Below are positions 44,101-52,866 of a stretch of DNA of 64,000 nt, in pieces. The DNA comes from Sedimentisphaerales bacterium (lineage in GTDB: Bacteria > Planctomycetota > Phycisphaerae > Sedimentisphaerales > SM23-30). The first letter of the stretch is position 1, and every line of letters starts with the position of its first letter. A program made the translations under genes and the position numbers. The notes below the pieces were generated by a model. The model was not told the DNA's origin, made no database searches, and saw only the letters and a list, made by a program, of their open reading frames with translations. The stretch is from the NCBI GenBank assembly GCA_028281535.1, contig JANQJS010000059.1, forward strand, positions 1 through 64,000, in the 5' to 3' direction.

Positions 44101-44537
44101 TGCCAACGATTACTCAGCTGGATATTGGTATTCATAATTACATTCCTCGAAGTTATATTGCCTCAGATCGTCAGCGACTAGAAGTGTATCGGCGTTTGGC
44201 GGCGTGTAGCAATTTGGCTGACATTGAACAGTTAGAGGCGGATCTGGTAGATCTATTTGGGAAAATTCCGCGGTCTGTGGATGATTTATTGCAATTAACC
44301 CATATTCGCATTCTGGCCGCTCAGTGGCATATTCGCAGTATTGTTGAGCATCAACCCAGTTTGATCTTTACAATGGACCGTATGGATTTAGTCGACTCTA
44401 TTTTCAAGGGTCGCAATGCACCCTATAAAATCCAAGACCATGAAACTGTTTATGTGAAATTAAAACCAACCTATTTTGATTCACCGGGAACTTTATTAGC
44501 TTTCTTAAGAAAAATTCTCGGTAAACCACCAGCATAA
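41187..44537 (+). CDS. mfd: Transcription-repair coupling factor Mfd
   Basis: 1116 residues, close to the usual 1150. The start is a TTG at 41187, with AAGGA 9 bases upstream, overlapping nothing. UvrB-homology regions come first ([27 protein letters not shown]), then the RNA-polymerase-interacting domain ([20 protein letters not shown]), then the superfamily 2 helicase ([46 protein letters not shown]) and the C-terminal TRCF domain ([14 protein letters not shown]). It removes stalled RNA polymerase and recruits UvrA. It forms an operon with the FHA-GspE gene and probably the GNAT gene 18 bases on. Confidence 0.97.
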   Translation: MSDHLDLIDRQILAQGQPVSLRGLIESLDRPQSLSDCSLIELSGLWGSLGRLVAAIIARHLNKNLIYVTAHIPDADMIQDDLETFCGHSVELFPAIETMQDQADATSDIACERLRLCQLLSDSYKQSPVEVTGHQSFSGQSTVFIATSIAALMQPVPKQSFLDKQSFTVEVGQQLEQGPDTLIDWLIDQEFQRVERVDVVGEFATRGGIVDFFPPGFIHPVRIEFFGDDVDSIRIFNLDSQRSEQNMESISINGCYRECQPEDTTCFLDLLGPQTLVFWEEALEITQVAELYLQRLEDPKGTFTPDAVFKRASEYVLFLNNRFSSGASDRLSGNEVDLSAQSLQRFENQGLQGLLELVEQAKETTIQLFCENTTQQKRLKEILTEQGIETIPEKLSMPLGYIQQGFSLANESIIFLSHHELFGQQTRRRKIRKIKSASTIDSFSDLEKGDLVVHVNHGIGRFQGMKTLTKDQRQEEFLAVEFAQKAIVHVPANKIELIHKYVGAGGVAKLSKLGSRSWEKQKQKVMEAVEDMAAELLEMQAHRNVMEGIRYPADTAWQKEFEELFAYQETEDQLTTAEEIKKDMQNTRPMDRLLCGDVGYGKTELALRAVFKAVEYGKQVAILVPTTVLAEQHFRTFKDRLANFPFSIDVLSRFRTAGESKKIIMNAKNGQVDILIGTHRILSDDVQFRDLGLVVIDEEQRFGVSHKERLKKMRKTVDVLTMTATPIPRTLHLALLGIRDISSLTTPPLDRRSIVTEVCSYDRKRIRQIILRELSREGQVYFVHNRVNNIKGIADTVQRLVPDARIVYAHGQMPKAELEEKMLKFVNQQADVLVSTTIIESGLDIPSANTMIVNDADRFGLAQLHQLRGRVGRYKNRAYAYMLLPEKRAINPIAVKRLKAIEEYSQLGSGFRIAMRDLEIRGAGNILGVEQSGHIDAVGYEMYCKLLSGAVKRKQKGREMGEGDSFEQTLEVPTITQLDIGIHNYIPRSYIASDRQRLEVYRRLAACSNLADIEQLEADLVDLFGKIPRSVDDLLQLTHIRILAAQWHIRSIVEHQPSLIFTMDRMDLVDSIFKGRNAPYKIQDHETVYVKLKPTYFDSPGTLLAFLRKILGKPPA

Positions 44538-44555
44538 TCAAGAGATAGTGTCGAG

Positions 44556-45437
44556 ATGGATAAGAAACTAGCTTATCGTACGAATTATTGTAAAGATCAA
44601 TCGCTTAAAAGAAAGCTCATTCAATTTGCTGAGACGACGTTTGGGATTCCATTGTTGCAATGGGATCGGATGGGGATGTGGGATCCTAAGTTTCGTCCTT
44701 TCTCATTTTTTGATAATAACAAGATCGTTTCTAATATATGTACTTATGAGGTAAATGTCGTTATTGCCGGTAAAAAAAAGAAGGCTGCGATTATATCAAC
44801 GGTGATGACAGATCCGGCATACAGACATCAAGGGTTGGTACGCGACCTATTTGAAAAGGTGCATTCATGGTGTGAGACTCGCTATGATTTGTGTTATTTA
44901 TTTGCTAATAAGACGGTTCAAAAGTTTTATCAACCATTTGGTTATCGCATGGTGCATGAGCATCAATTTGTCATAAAACCTGGTGATACGTCGAAAAAAA
45001 CAGGGATTCGAAAATTAGACATGACAAATAAGAGCGATCTTAGTTTTTTAAAGATGATGATTCGCCAACGTGATATACTCTCTAATAAATGTACTGTCTT
45101 AAATGATCGATTAAGTTTGTTTCATTTATTAATTGAATTTAAAAAAAATATTTATTACATCCAAGAATTAGATGTCATACTTGTTTATGTTGTTCGCAAG
45201 GGGAGGTTGACGGTTATTGATATCTATGGGCGAGACATTCCAGCCTTTGAAAAAATCGAACCTTATCTCTGCAGGCATAAAATCTCAAAAATCGTTCTTG
45301 CGTTTAGTCCGGATCGTTTAAAAGTAAAAGGGAGAGGGCAATTTGTGCCAAGTACTGCGAGTACAAAATGTTTTGTTCGAGGGGATTTTGCTATCGTCCG
45401 TCACAAATTTATGTTTCCCTACACGAGTTGTGCTTGA
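44556..45437 (+). CDS. GNAT-family N-acetyltransferase
   Basis: 293 residues. The N-terminal half is a GNAT fold, with IISTVMTDPAYRHQGLVRDLFEKVHSW as the acetyl-CoA-binding motif A (R/Q-x-x-G variant: RHQGLV) and YLFANKTVQKFYQPFGY as motif B. The C-terminal half (about 155-293) resembles a second, degenerate acyltransferase-like half and carries no clear motif. Substrate unknown. It is 18 bases after mfd and probably in the same transcript. A perfect 16-base palindrome after its stop may be the end of that transcript. Confidence 0.85.
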   Translation: MDKKLAYRTNYCKDQSLKRKLIQFAETTFGIPLLQWDRMGMWDPKFRPFSFFDNNKIVSNICTYEVNVVIAGKKKKAAIISTVMTDPAYRHQGLVRDLFEKVHSWCETRYDLCYLFANKTVQKFYQPFGYRMVHEHQFVIKPGDTSKKTGIRKLDMTNKSDLSFLKMMIRQRDILSNKCTVLNDRLSLFHLLIEFKKNIYYIQELDVILVYVVRKGRLTVIDIYGRDIPAFEKIEPYLCRHKISKIVLAFSPDRLKVKGRGQFVPSTASTKCFVRGDFAIVRHKFMFPYTSCA

Positions 45438-45450
45438 ATAAAAGCGATTT

Positions 45451-45466
45451 GCTATAAATTTATAGC
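45451..45466. repeat. 16-base perfect palindrome
   Basis: GCTATAAATTTATAGC, 13 bases after the GNAT stop and about 25 bases before the promoter region of the next operon. As RNA it would fold poorly as a terminator (few GC pairs), so a protein-binding site is equally possible. Confidence 0.45.
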
Positions 45467-45491
45467 TGATTTTCCCCGCCTATGACCCTAC

Positions 45492-45520
45492 TTGCATATC
45501 GTAATCCATTGGTGTATACT
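45492..45520 (+). promoter_or_regulatory. Promoter of the PpiC-HIT-MazG operon
   Basis: TTGCAT (45492-45497) and TATACT (45515-45520) are 17 bases apart, giving a leader of about 40 bases before the ATG at 45568. Confidence 0.6.
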
Positions 45521-45567
45521 GGTTTGCTACCATTTTGTTTCGATTTAGTCTATCTAGAGGTTAATAA

Positions 45568-46662
45568 ATGAATAAGTTGTTTGGTGTTATGGTACTGGTG
45601 CTAAGTATTTCTAGCTTGTTGTGTGCACAGCCTTTACGGCCGGCAGAATTAAATAAAACGATAGCTGCTGAGCAGGAAGCCATTGTGTCAGGCTTGGTGT
45701 TTCAGGTGAATGATGATGCGATCACATCCACTCGAATTATAAAACTACTCATGGAAGGGCAATCTCCCATTAAAGAGTGGGCCTCGAAGTTGACTCGTGA
45801 AGAATTTGTCAAGCAGAGTCGTGATCTTGTGACACGGGTAGCTATGGGTGAAATTTATAACTTGCTGCTTTATCAGCATGCCAAGAAAGATTTGGGTGAA
45901 CAAGAGCAGTTCAATGCCATGATCCAATCGGCCATGAATGAGCAGCGAAAAAATATTATAAATAAATATGGTCCCAGTGAAGCTCTGGCTTTACAAAAAA
46001 TACAGGAGCTAGGGACCACGATGGATGATATGCTCAGTGAATTTCGTCAACAAGTTGTGATTGAAGGTTATCGTCAAAATAATTTTATGCCCTCGATAAA
46101 ATTAACCCGTCGTGAGATGATGCAATATTACCAGTCAAATATCGATAGCTTTACGACGAAAGCGGAAATTCAATTTCAGTTGGTGGACATTCAAGTCAAG
46201 GATGATGTGACTGTCGAGCAAGCTCAGGCTAAAGCCCAGGGGGCATATCAAAAACTTTTGGATGGCGAGAGTTTTTCTCAGGTAGCGGTTGATTATTCAG
46301 ATGGATTTCGCAGTAAACAGGAAGGCTATTGGCGACCTATGGACCCGGCTTCTATTAATGAAAAGTATGAGCCCGTTACCCAGGCATTGCAATCTGTGGA
46401 CATTGATGAAATAACGAATATTATCGAAGCTGAAAATCGCTTCTTTATCGCCAAGCTACTGAAGCGAACCGAAGCGGGTCAACAACGATTTAAAGATGTA
46501 CAAATACAAATCAAGGATGCGATCATCCAACAAAAATGGGTGTTATATCGGAAAGATCTTGATCAGGTACTATTGGAAAAAGCATCATTAGGTAACCTGG
46601 AGAATTTTTCACTGATTACCTCATTGGAACTCTATCAACGTTTAACACAAAATGAAAACTAA
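45568..46662 (+). CDS. Periplasmic SurA/PpiC-like peptidyl-prolyl isomerase
   Basis: 364 residues with a signal peptide (FGVMVLVLSISSLLCAQ). A helical SurA-like N-terminal part (VFQVNDDAITSTRI, LVTRVAMGEIYNLLLYQHA) precedes a parvulin domain (about 210-310: AEIQFQLVDIQV, YQKLLDGESFSQVAVDYSDG, GYWRPM, FFIAKLLKR). The family folds outer-membrane and secreted proteins; the parvulin signature here is weakened at the start of the domain, so the chaperone role may dominate. It is first in an operon: the HIT gene overlaps its 3' end by 11 bases. Confidence 0.88.
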   Translation: MNKLFGVMVLVLSISSLLCAQPLRPAELNKTIAAEQEAIVSGLVFQVNDDAITSTRIIKLLMEGQSPIKEWASKLTREEFVKQSRDLVTRVAMGEIYNLLLYQHAKKDLGEQEQFNAMIQSAMNEQRKNIINKYGPSEALALQKIQELGTTMDDMLSEFRQQVVIEGYRQNNFMPSIKLTRREMMQYYQSNIDSFTTKAEIQFQLVDIQVKDDVTVEQAQAKAQGAYQKLLDGESFSQVAVDYSDGFRSKQEGYWRPMDPASINEKYEPVTQALQSVDIDEITNIIEAENRFFIAKLLKRTEAGQQRFKDVQIQIKDAIIQQKWVLYRKDLDQVLLEKASLGNLENFSLITSLELYQRLTQNEN

Positions 46663-47200
46663 CGATATTACCAATCTCTGGGCGCCCTGGCGAATCGGTT
46701 ATTTACGCGATTTGGAGGAGAAGGATAAACTGCCTCCTGAGGCAAAAGGGTGTTTTCTATGTCATTATTGGAACCACCCAGAAGATGATAAAAAGAACTT
46801 GGTGCTTTGGCGGACAAAACGCTGCATGGTGGTGTTCAATCGCTATCCATATACCGGAGGACATATGCTCATTGTGCCCAGTGATCATGTCCCAGACTTA
46901 GATTCGCTCGATGACGCCACGCTATTAGAATTAATGCATTTGACTCGTGATGTTAAAAAGGTGTTGACTCAAGCCATTCACCCTCATGGATTTAATATGG
47001 GGATAAATTTTAATCGGTGTGCGGGTGCCGGATTGCCTGATCATGTACATATCCACTTAGTGCCTAGATGGGATGGCGACACGAATTTTATGAGCGTAAC
47101 GGGAGATGTTCGCGTTATAAGTCAAGGGTTGGATGACTTGTATGATGAGTTGACGACATTATCGAAGGAAATGAATCTTCCTGCCATATCTGCTAAGTAA
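46652..47200 (+). CDS. HIT-family nucleotide hydrolase/phosphorylase
   Basis: 182 residues. The histidine triad HVHIHLVPRW has His131, His133 and His135; the zinc pair CFLC (34-37) with a later His is typical of the branch that includes Ap4A-phosphorylase-like enzymes. RYPYTGGHMLIVPSDHV is the conserved core strand. It probably cleaves dinucleoside polyphosphates or adenylylated compounds. It overlaps the PpiC-like gene by 11 bases and is followed 10 bases later by the MazG-like gene, another nucleotide-cleaning enzyme. Confidence 0.92.
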   Translation: MKTNDITNLWAPWRIGYLRDLEEKDKLPPEAKGCFLCHYWNHPEDDKKNLVLWRTKRCMVVFNRYPYTGGHMLIVPSDHVPDLDSLDDATLLELMHLTRDVKKVLTQAIHPHGFNMGINFNRCAGAGLPDHVHIHLVPRWDGDTNFMSVTGDVRVISQGLDDLYDELTTLSKEMNLPAISAK

Positions 47201-47210
47201 AAGAGAAACA

Positions 47211-47471
47211 ATGACGATCAAAGAATTTCAAGCATTAATCGAAGAAAAGTATGGCCAACGTGACCGCGAGCGTGGCACAGATAAAACCTTTCTTTGGTTT
47301 ATCGAAGAAGTGGGTGAATTGGCAACGGCATTAGCTGGCGATGATCAAGCGAATAAGCAGGAAGAATTTGGCGATGTTTTTGCGTGGCTTTGTACTTTGG
47401 CAAATATCAATGACGTTGATTTGGAAGCTGCCGTTGAGAGATATAAACATCGTAACGATGGATATAAGTAA
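47211..47471 (+). CDS. MazG-like nucleotide pyrophosphohydrolase
   Basis: 86 residues, a single MazG-like four-helix unit: FLWFIEEVGELATAL gives the ExxE motif and KQEEFGDVFAWLCTLAN gives the second metal-binding set (E..D). The family hydrolyses NTPs to NMP and pyrophosphate, often for house-cleaning. It closes the PpiC-HIT-MazG operon, and its stop lies 2 bases from the convergent histidine-kinase gene, with no terminator between. Confidence 0.9.
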   Translation: MTIKEFQALIEEKYGQRDRERGTDKTFLWFIEEVGELATALAGDDQANKQEEFGDVFAWLCTLANINDVDLEAAVERYKHRNDGYK

Positions 47472-47473
47472 GC

Positions 47474-49399
47474 CTAAGCCGGTTTCATTGTAATATAGGG
47501 GATGTCTGACATTTCAGGTTTTTGCGTCGGAAGTTCAATTTTAAAAGTAGCTCCCTTACCAAGAATACTATCGACTTGAATCGAGCCGCCCATCATCTCT
47601 ACCAGTTCTTTCACGATTGCCAGGCCCAGACCAGTCCCAGAGTGTTGGCGTGTCATTGAACCATCAAGTTGCAAGAATTTTTCAAATATTTTTTCTTGAT
47701 CATCTTTTGATATCCCTGGACCCGTATCTGCAATTTTCATGATAAACCGTGATTCATCTAATAATGAAATATTGATATCGATGCGTCCATGTTTTGGTGT
47801 AAACTTAATCGCATTGCTCATCAGGTTAAAAAGTATTTGTTGGATTTTCCCTGGATCGGTTTCAACGAGTCCCATCGTTTCATCTACAAACAACTTGACC
47901 GTGAGGTTTTTTTCCATTGCCAGGGGTTTGGTAAAATTAACTAATGCATCAGCAATTTCACGCACGGAACTTTTTTCCCAATGGATTTCCATTTTTCCAG
48001 CTTCAATTTTTGCCAAGTCAAGCAAGTCATTAATAATGATTAAAAGCATTTTACCCGATTCGATCACATTTTTGACATATCGACTTTGTTTTTCATCTCC
48101 TTGCGAATCCGTTTTTTCTTTCAGGATTTCGCCAAATCCAATAATGGCATTAAGAGGCGTTCGTAATTCATGGGAAATATTTGCCAGGAATTCACTCTTA
48201 AGTTTATTGGCTTCGTAGAGGGCCATGTTTTTCTCAGCGAGTTTATCAATTTTTGTGTCCAGGGCCTGATTGGTTTGCCAAAGGTCATCCTGGATTTTTC
48301 GCAATCGTTTCAGCATATGCCCAAATGCTGTCGCTAGTTTTTCAAATTCATCTCCTGTTTTTATTTCAGAGGTGATTTTAATGGCTTGTTGCCAAGAGAC
48401 GGCTTGATTATCAAGATCAGGCTGACTGCTGATAATATTAGATTCCGTTAATAGGTCTGTGGCGTCACGTAAATTACGTACAGGGTGTAATATAAAACGC
48501 TGGGTGATCAAGTAAAAGGTGACCATCGCGCAAATGCTTGCCAAGATGCCACCCACGATAATAAAAACTCGATTAAATAATAATGTTGGCCCAATTTCCC
48601 CTTCGGGTAGTGTCACAGATATGACACCAACTAATTGGCCCTCATTAAATATTCTAGGTAGCGATTCTATCGCCGCAGTTTGTAAATCTGAAGTTGGTGT
48701 TGTCGGAGCGTTATGGCATCCACTGGTTAGACAATTTTTCGCAGCATAGATCGCACGTAAATATCGAGCTGTTTCATCGAATTGAAAAATTTTCGTTGTC
48801 TGAGGAGATTGTAAAATTTCTTTTATACCATTTTTCACAAAATTATCTGAGGTGATTTTGTCTAGTAATTCATCGATACTTTTTTGTTGTTTTATGGTAT
48901 TTTCGATTTGTTCTTGTTCATCTTCGGTTGATAAATTATTTTGAGGTAGTTGAGTGGATAGCACATTCAAGGTGTCTGGCAAGCTGATCCATTCTGTTAA
49001 TAATGATTCTTTGATATCATTATTTTCGTTTAAGCTGGTTTCCGTTGAGGTATTGGCTTGGCTGGGGGCAACAACATAAACGCCTTGAATTTGTTCTGTG
49101 GAGTTGTTGCGTTGTATAAATTCCCATTTTCCCGTTAAGACCTGTTCTTCATCATCGCTACTGAGAGCTAAGGGGGGATGTGTATTTGGTTGGTCAGGGT
49201 TCTTGATATTTTTGAAATGCCTGGCCAATAACTGTTGGGTTTCAGCTTGGGCGAGTTCCTGTTTGCCCTGCTCGACCAGTTTGTCCATCCAGCGATACGG
49301 CAGAATGAGAGCGGCGCCAATAATCAGAAAAACGGCCACGGCAAAGCCCAGACGGCATTTGGTGGCTAGAGAAATGGACATGCGATACCATTTAGCCAT
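47474..49399 (-). CDS. Membrane sensor histidine kinase with periplasmic CX4CH motif
   Basis: 641 residues. Membrane segments at about 17-34 and 277-299 enclose a periplasmic domain of 240 residues, in which YAAKNCLTSGCHN has Cys223, Cys228 and His229, a CX4CH haem-c attachment pattern. The segment just after it (GQLVGVISVTLPEG) resembles the end of Tll0287-like or DUF3365-like sensor domains. Then come HAMP (about 300-370), a coiled coil, HisKA with His410 (ANISHELRTPLN), and HATPase_c (LFNLMSNAIKF, DTGPGISKDD, GTGLGLAIVKELVEMMGG). It has no adjacent response regulator. Redox or gas sensing through haem is inference. The ATG at 49399 has a weak SD. Confidence 0.9.
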   Translation of the reverse strand: MAKWYRMSISLATKCRLGFAVAVFLIIGAALILPYRWMDKLVEQGKQELAQAETQQLLARHFKNIKNPDQPNTHPPLALSSDDEEQVLTGKWEFIQRNNSTEQIQGVYVVAPSQANTSTETSLNENNDIKESLLTEWISLPDTLNVLSTQLPQNNLSTEDEQEQIENTIKQQKSIDELLDKITSDNFVKNGIKEILQSPQTTKIFQFDETARYLRAIYAAKNCLTSGCHNAPTTPTSDLQTAAIESLPRIFNEGQLVGVISVTLPEGEIGPTLLFNRVFIIVGGILASICAMVTFYLITQRFILHPVRNLRDATDLLTESNIISSQPDLDNQAVSWQQAIKITSEIKTGDEFEKLATAFGHMLKRLRKIQDDLWQTNQALDTKIDKLAEKNMALYEANKLKSEFLANISHELRTPLNAIIGFGEILKEKTDSQGDEKQSRYVKNVIESGKMLLIIINDLLDLAKIEAGKMEIHWEKSSVREIADALVNFTKPLAMEKNLTVKLFVDETMGLVETDPGKIQQILFNLMSNAIKFTPKHGRIDINISLLDESRFIMKIADTGPGISKDDQEKIFEKFLQLDGSMTRQHSGTGLGLAIVKELVEMMGGSIQVDSILGKGATFKIELPTQKPEMSDIPYITMKPA

Positions 49400-49520
49400 G
49401 AAGGAGTTCCAAAAGCATTATTGTGACCTTCTTAAAACAGGGTGACATCATCATTAACTAATCAGTTTAAATTATCTGTAGCTCATTGGCAAGACATTAC
49501 TTATCGGTCCCTGTGGGGAG

Positions 49521-49549
49521 TTGACCTCGAGGGCGAGTAATGGTATACT
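49521..49549 (+). promoter_or_regulatory. Promoter of the plus-strand glycosyltransferase operon
   Basis: TTGACC (49521-49526) and TATACT (49544-49549) are exactly 17 bases apart, giving a leader of about 110 bases before the TTG at 49665. Confidence 0.7.
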
Positions 49550-49664
49550 CTTTGTTCTAAATAGATGTCATTTTTAGAGATAGGCTTCAAGTCGTCCTTT
49601 CTGTATTCCGATTTTAGAGATATGGAATTATTTCAATATGGCTTGATTATCTACGGAGACTGAT

Positions 49665-50648
49665 TTGTTAGCACAAAACCCCAAAGTTTCGATTGTGGTG
49701 CCTTTATACAATGAAGAAGAAAGTGTCACAGAGCTTGTTCAATCGATAGATCAGGTGATGAGTCAATCAGGTCTCACGTATGAAGTGATCTTAATTGATG
49801 ATGGCAGTGTGGACCAAACCGTTTCGATCTTAACGGAATTACAAAAAAAACATCAATTTGTCCGAATCGTCCAATTTCGCCGTAATTTTGGCCAAACGGC
49901 AGCCATGGCTGCTGGTTTTGATCATTCAACAGGTGAAGTGATTGTGCCATTGGATGGAGATTTGCAGAATGATCCAGCAGATATTCCTAAGATGGTTGCC
50001 AAATTGGATGAAGGGTATGACGTCGTGAGTGGTTGGAGAAAAAATCGTAAAGATACCTTGATCACGCGAAAAATTCCATCATGGATAGCCAATGCATTAA
50101 TTGGATATTTTACCGGCGTAAAGTTGCATGATTATGGTTGTACTCTCAAAGCCTATCGCCGGGAAGTTGTAGATCATATGCGGCTTTATGGTGAGATGCA
50201 TCGTTTTATACCAGCTTTAGCGAGTTGGACGGGTGCCAAAGTCACTGAAATGGTCGTAAATCATCGTCCCAGGATTTATGGAACAACAAAATATGGATTG
50301 ATGCGTACGTTTAAAGTGGTTTTAGATTTACTAACCGTGAAATTTTTAGGTTCTTTTAGTACCAAGCCTTTGCATATTTTTGGTGGGATTGGCATCGTGA
50401 CAGCTTTTGTGTCCTTGCTGTCTGGTCTGGCCGTTTTGTATAAAAAATATTTAAGCGACCCCAGCTTACCAATGAACCGAAATCCACTGCTAACATTAAC
50501 CGCTATGTTGATGTTGATGAGTGTGCAATTTTTACTCATGGGACTCATGGCTGAGATGATGGCGCGTACCTATCATGAATCTCAAGATAAACCGACCTAT
50601 GTTGTTCGGAAAGTGTTTGAGCCAACCCAAGCTGACCCAAAAGCATAA
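49665..50648 (+). CDS. Polyisoprenyl-phosphate glycosyltransferase, GT2 family (DPM1/ArnC-like)
   Basis: 327 residues from a TTG at 49665 with GGAG 7 bases upstream. The GT2 core has SIVVPLYNEEESV, ILIDDGSVDQT, RRNFGQTAAMAAGF and the metal site LDGDLQNDP; near residue 180 RLYGEMHRFIPAL is typical of polyprenyl-phosphate sugar transferases. Two to three C-terminal membrane helices (about 235-300) anchor it. It should charge undecaprenyl phosphate with a sugar on the inner face of the membrane, supplying the GT-C-like enzyme encoded 14 bases downstream. Confidence 0.92.
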   Translation: MLAQNPKVSIVVPLYNEEESVTELVQSIDQVMSQSGLTYEVILIDDGSVDQTVSILTELQKKHQFVRIVQFRRNFGQTAAMAAGFDHSTGEVIVPLDGDLQNDPADIPKMVAKLDEGYDVVSGWRKNRKDTLITRKIPSWIANALIGYFTGVKLHDYGCTLKAYRREVVDHMRLYGEMHRFIPALASWTGAKVTEMVVNHRPRIYGTTKYGLMRTFKVVLDLLTVKFLGSFSTKPLHIFGGIGIVTAFVSLLSGLAVLYKKYLSDPSLPMNRNPLLTLTAMLMLMSVQFLLMGLMAEMMARTYHESQDKPTYVVRKVFEPTQADPKA

Positions 50649-50662
50649 GAGATGCCTCGTCA

Positions 50663-52804
50663 ATGCAAAAACGATCTTCAAAAAAAGAGTCACATCTTAA
50701 AAATGATCCTACACCTGAGTCTGCATTGAAATTGCCCTGGAAACGACTCGTTTCTGTTCTCATTCCTTTTGCCTTGGCCGCGATACCATTTATCTATGGC
50801 AAATATATTGAATTTAATACGCCAGGGGCGTTTGATGGTGCTTTGTATGTGTATGATGCCAATCAAGTTGTTCAAGGAAAGTTAATTGGCAAAGAGGTGG
50901 CTCCTACAGCACGGCCCGCAACATTATTAACCAATATGGTTGGGGTGTGGCTGTTTGGGTATTCAGAGCTTGGGCCAAAAGTTTTGCAGACACTGATGCA
51001 GATTGTCGCATTGATATTAATGTATATTACCTTGTGCCGAATTTATGGGAGATTTCCTGCAGCCATTGCATTGATTTTAGCGGCTTCTTTTTTAAGTTGC
51101 CCACCATTTGCCAAATATGGAAATGTCAAAGAACAATTTATGATTGCTTGTATGGTCATCTCTGTTTGTTCTTTGCTTCTTTGGCATAAAGGAGGATCGA
51201 TTGGGTGGCTTCTTGTTTCAGGCATATTTGCCGTGAATATTTGTTATTATAAGCCGACCGGGGCATCGGCGATTGTTGGCATGGCTGTTTATTTAATTCT
51301 TCAACCCTTATTTCGCTTGAGAACAATTAAGCAGTTCTTCTTAGATATAGGTGGCCTATTGTTAGGTGCGATCATTGGTGTCTTGCCATTATTTATATTA
51401 TTTGCATCGCATGGCCAATTAATTATGTTGTTGGGGAAAACGCCAGGTGGTCTTTCACTGATACGAGCTTTTAAAGAGAAGCCAGCGACTGCCGCTAAGC
51501 CAACATTAGGTGGGCGTTATATTAAGACAAGTCGTTCAGTGTCCAATTATGAAAGTCAATTTAATACTGTATTTAGGTATTACAAAAGTTTTATCGTTCC
51601 TATTGGAATGAGTTTGCTTGCGATTGGTTTTGGGCTTGTTGGTTCAATTCGTGCGATCCTTCTATATATTCGAGGCAAAAAGAAATCTGATGAACCACCA
51701 GATGAGGAAAAATCAGATTATCAATCAAGGTTATTTCATGGCAGCTTAATTCTGCTTTTTGGAATATGGTGGATTCTTGATATGTGCTTTATTTGGGTGT
51801 CACCAAGGAGCTATGTTGAGTATTATCTTCCATTGAATAGTTCCGCGGCGATGTTAACAGCATCTGCAGTGTGGCTTATGTCTAAAAGACAGTATGGAAT
51901 TCTCATTTTATTGGGAATGTGGTTTATCATTGAGCTTCTGTTTACTGGGCTGGCTCCTGTTTCAACTTTTCCTTATATTTCATTCGAATTTTCGCGGTTT
52001 GAGTCATTGGGATCTAGTTGGATCAAACATCTCATTATTTTTGCTTTAGCAATTACTGCGTTTTTTCTTTTAAAGCGAAAGTTGTCCACATTTCGTCCTG
52101 TCGTATTGGTCGTATTATGTTTGGTTTCAGCCTATTTTTTAAATACGGCAAATCTAGCTACGTTTCAAAAACGCTATGCAGATGTCCACCGCCAAAAGAG
52201 CCAAAATCACAATGCCATCTGGGTACAAATTTCAAAATTAATCAAGGATAACTCAACCCCTGAAGATTCAATATATGTTTGGGGGTGGTATCCAGGAATT
52301 TATGTTGAGTCACAAAGAGTGAGTGCCGCAAGACGACCAGCCTATAGCAATATGCATAGTGAGAAACCTGTTACTGTCGGAAGGCATGCGAATTCTCTCG
52401 TTCAGCAATTTGAGAAAAACAAACCAAAATTTATTGTTGATTCGCAAAAAATGCATTTTCCATTTTGGGATCATCCTGTTATGGATTTATGGCCACGATG
52501 GTCGGATTCTAAAAAGCGTTCCTTTAGTTTTAATTATGGTGCTGCTCAAGCTGTAAGGAAGAGTGTTTTTATGCATCCTGATGAATGGCAAGCCCATCAT
52601 AAGATTCGCTATGAGCATTTGAAACAGGTTGTTAAGCAATTATTGAAACGTAAGAAGCTGCCAAAAGAACAAGTGGAGAAACTTGCAGAGCAAGAGCAAC
52701 AAAGACATATGGCCATCAAACCATTAAGAGATTATATGATGAAGTATTACAAGCCTATTTCAAAGCCATCAGACCCGATGTTGGTTTTTCAACGGGTAAA
52801 ATAA
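50663..52804 (+). CDS. Multi-pass membrane protein, probable GT-C/GT39-like glycosyltransferase
   Basis: 713 residues with about 12 hydrophobic segments. After the first (VLIPFALAAIPFIYGKYI) an outer loop contains NTPGAFDGALYVYDANQVVQG, the acidic pattern of lipid-sugar-dependent GT-C enzymes (DE/DG plus a D/N motif). Later loops have PTARPATLL and, near the C-terminus, a soluble domain (YVWGWYPGIYVESQR). Such enzymes take sugars from polyprenyl phosphate outside the membrane. Its place right after the GT2 gene supports this, but the family call is from layout and loop motif only. Confidence 0.8.
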   Translation: MQKRSSKKESHLKNDPTPESALKLPWKRLVSVLIPFALAAIPFIYGKYIEFNTPGAFDGALYVYDANQVVQGKLIGKEVAPTARPATLLTNMVGVWLFGYSELGPKVLQTLMQIVALILMYITLCRIYGRFPAAIALILAASFLSCPPFAKYGNVKEQFMIACMVISVCSLLLWHKGGSIGWLLVSGIFAVNICYYKPTGASAIVGMAVYLILQPLFRLRTIKQFFLDIGGLLLGAIIGVLPLFILFASHGQLIMLLGKTPGGLSLIRAFKEKPATAAKPTLGGRYIKTSRSVSNYESQFNTVFRYYKSFIVPIGMSLLAIGFGLVGSIRAILLYIRGKKKSDEPPDEEKSDYQSRLFHGSLILLFGIWWILDMCFIWVSPRSYVEYYLPLNSSAAMLTASAVWLMSKRQYGILILLGMWFIIELLFTGLAPVSTFPYISFEFSRFESLGSSWIKHLIIFALAITAFFLLKRKLSTFRPVVLVVLCLVSAYFLNTANLATFQKRYADVHRQKSQNHNAIWVQISKLIKDNSTPEDSIYVWGWYPGIYVESQRVSAARRPAYSNMHSEKPVTVGRHANSLVQQFEKNKPKFIVDSQKMHFPFWDHPVMDLWPRWSDSKKRSFSFNYGAAQAVRKSVFMHPDEWQAHHKIRYEHLKQVVKQLLKRKKLPKEQVEKLAEQEQQRHMAIKPLRDYMMKYYKPISKPSDPMLVFQRVK

Positions 52805-52866
52805 GTTCGTATAATGAGTATCGATGGCAATGTAATGTGAAGAATTGGATGGATCAAAAGTAAACG

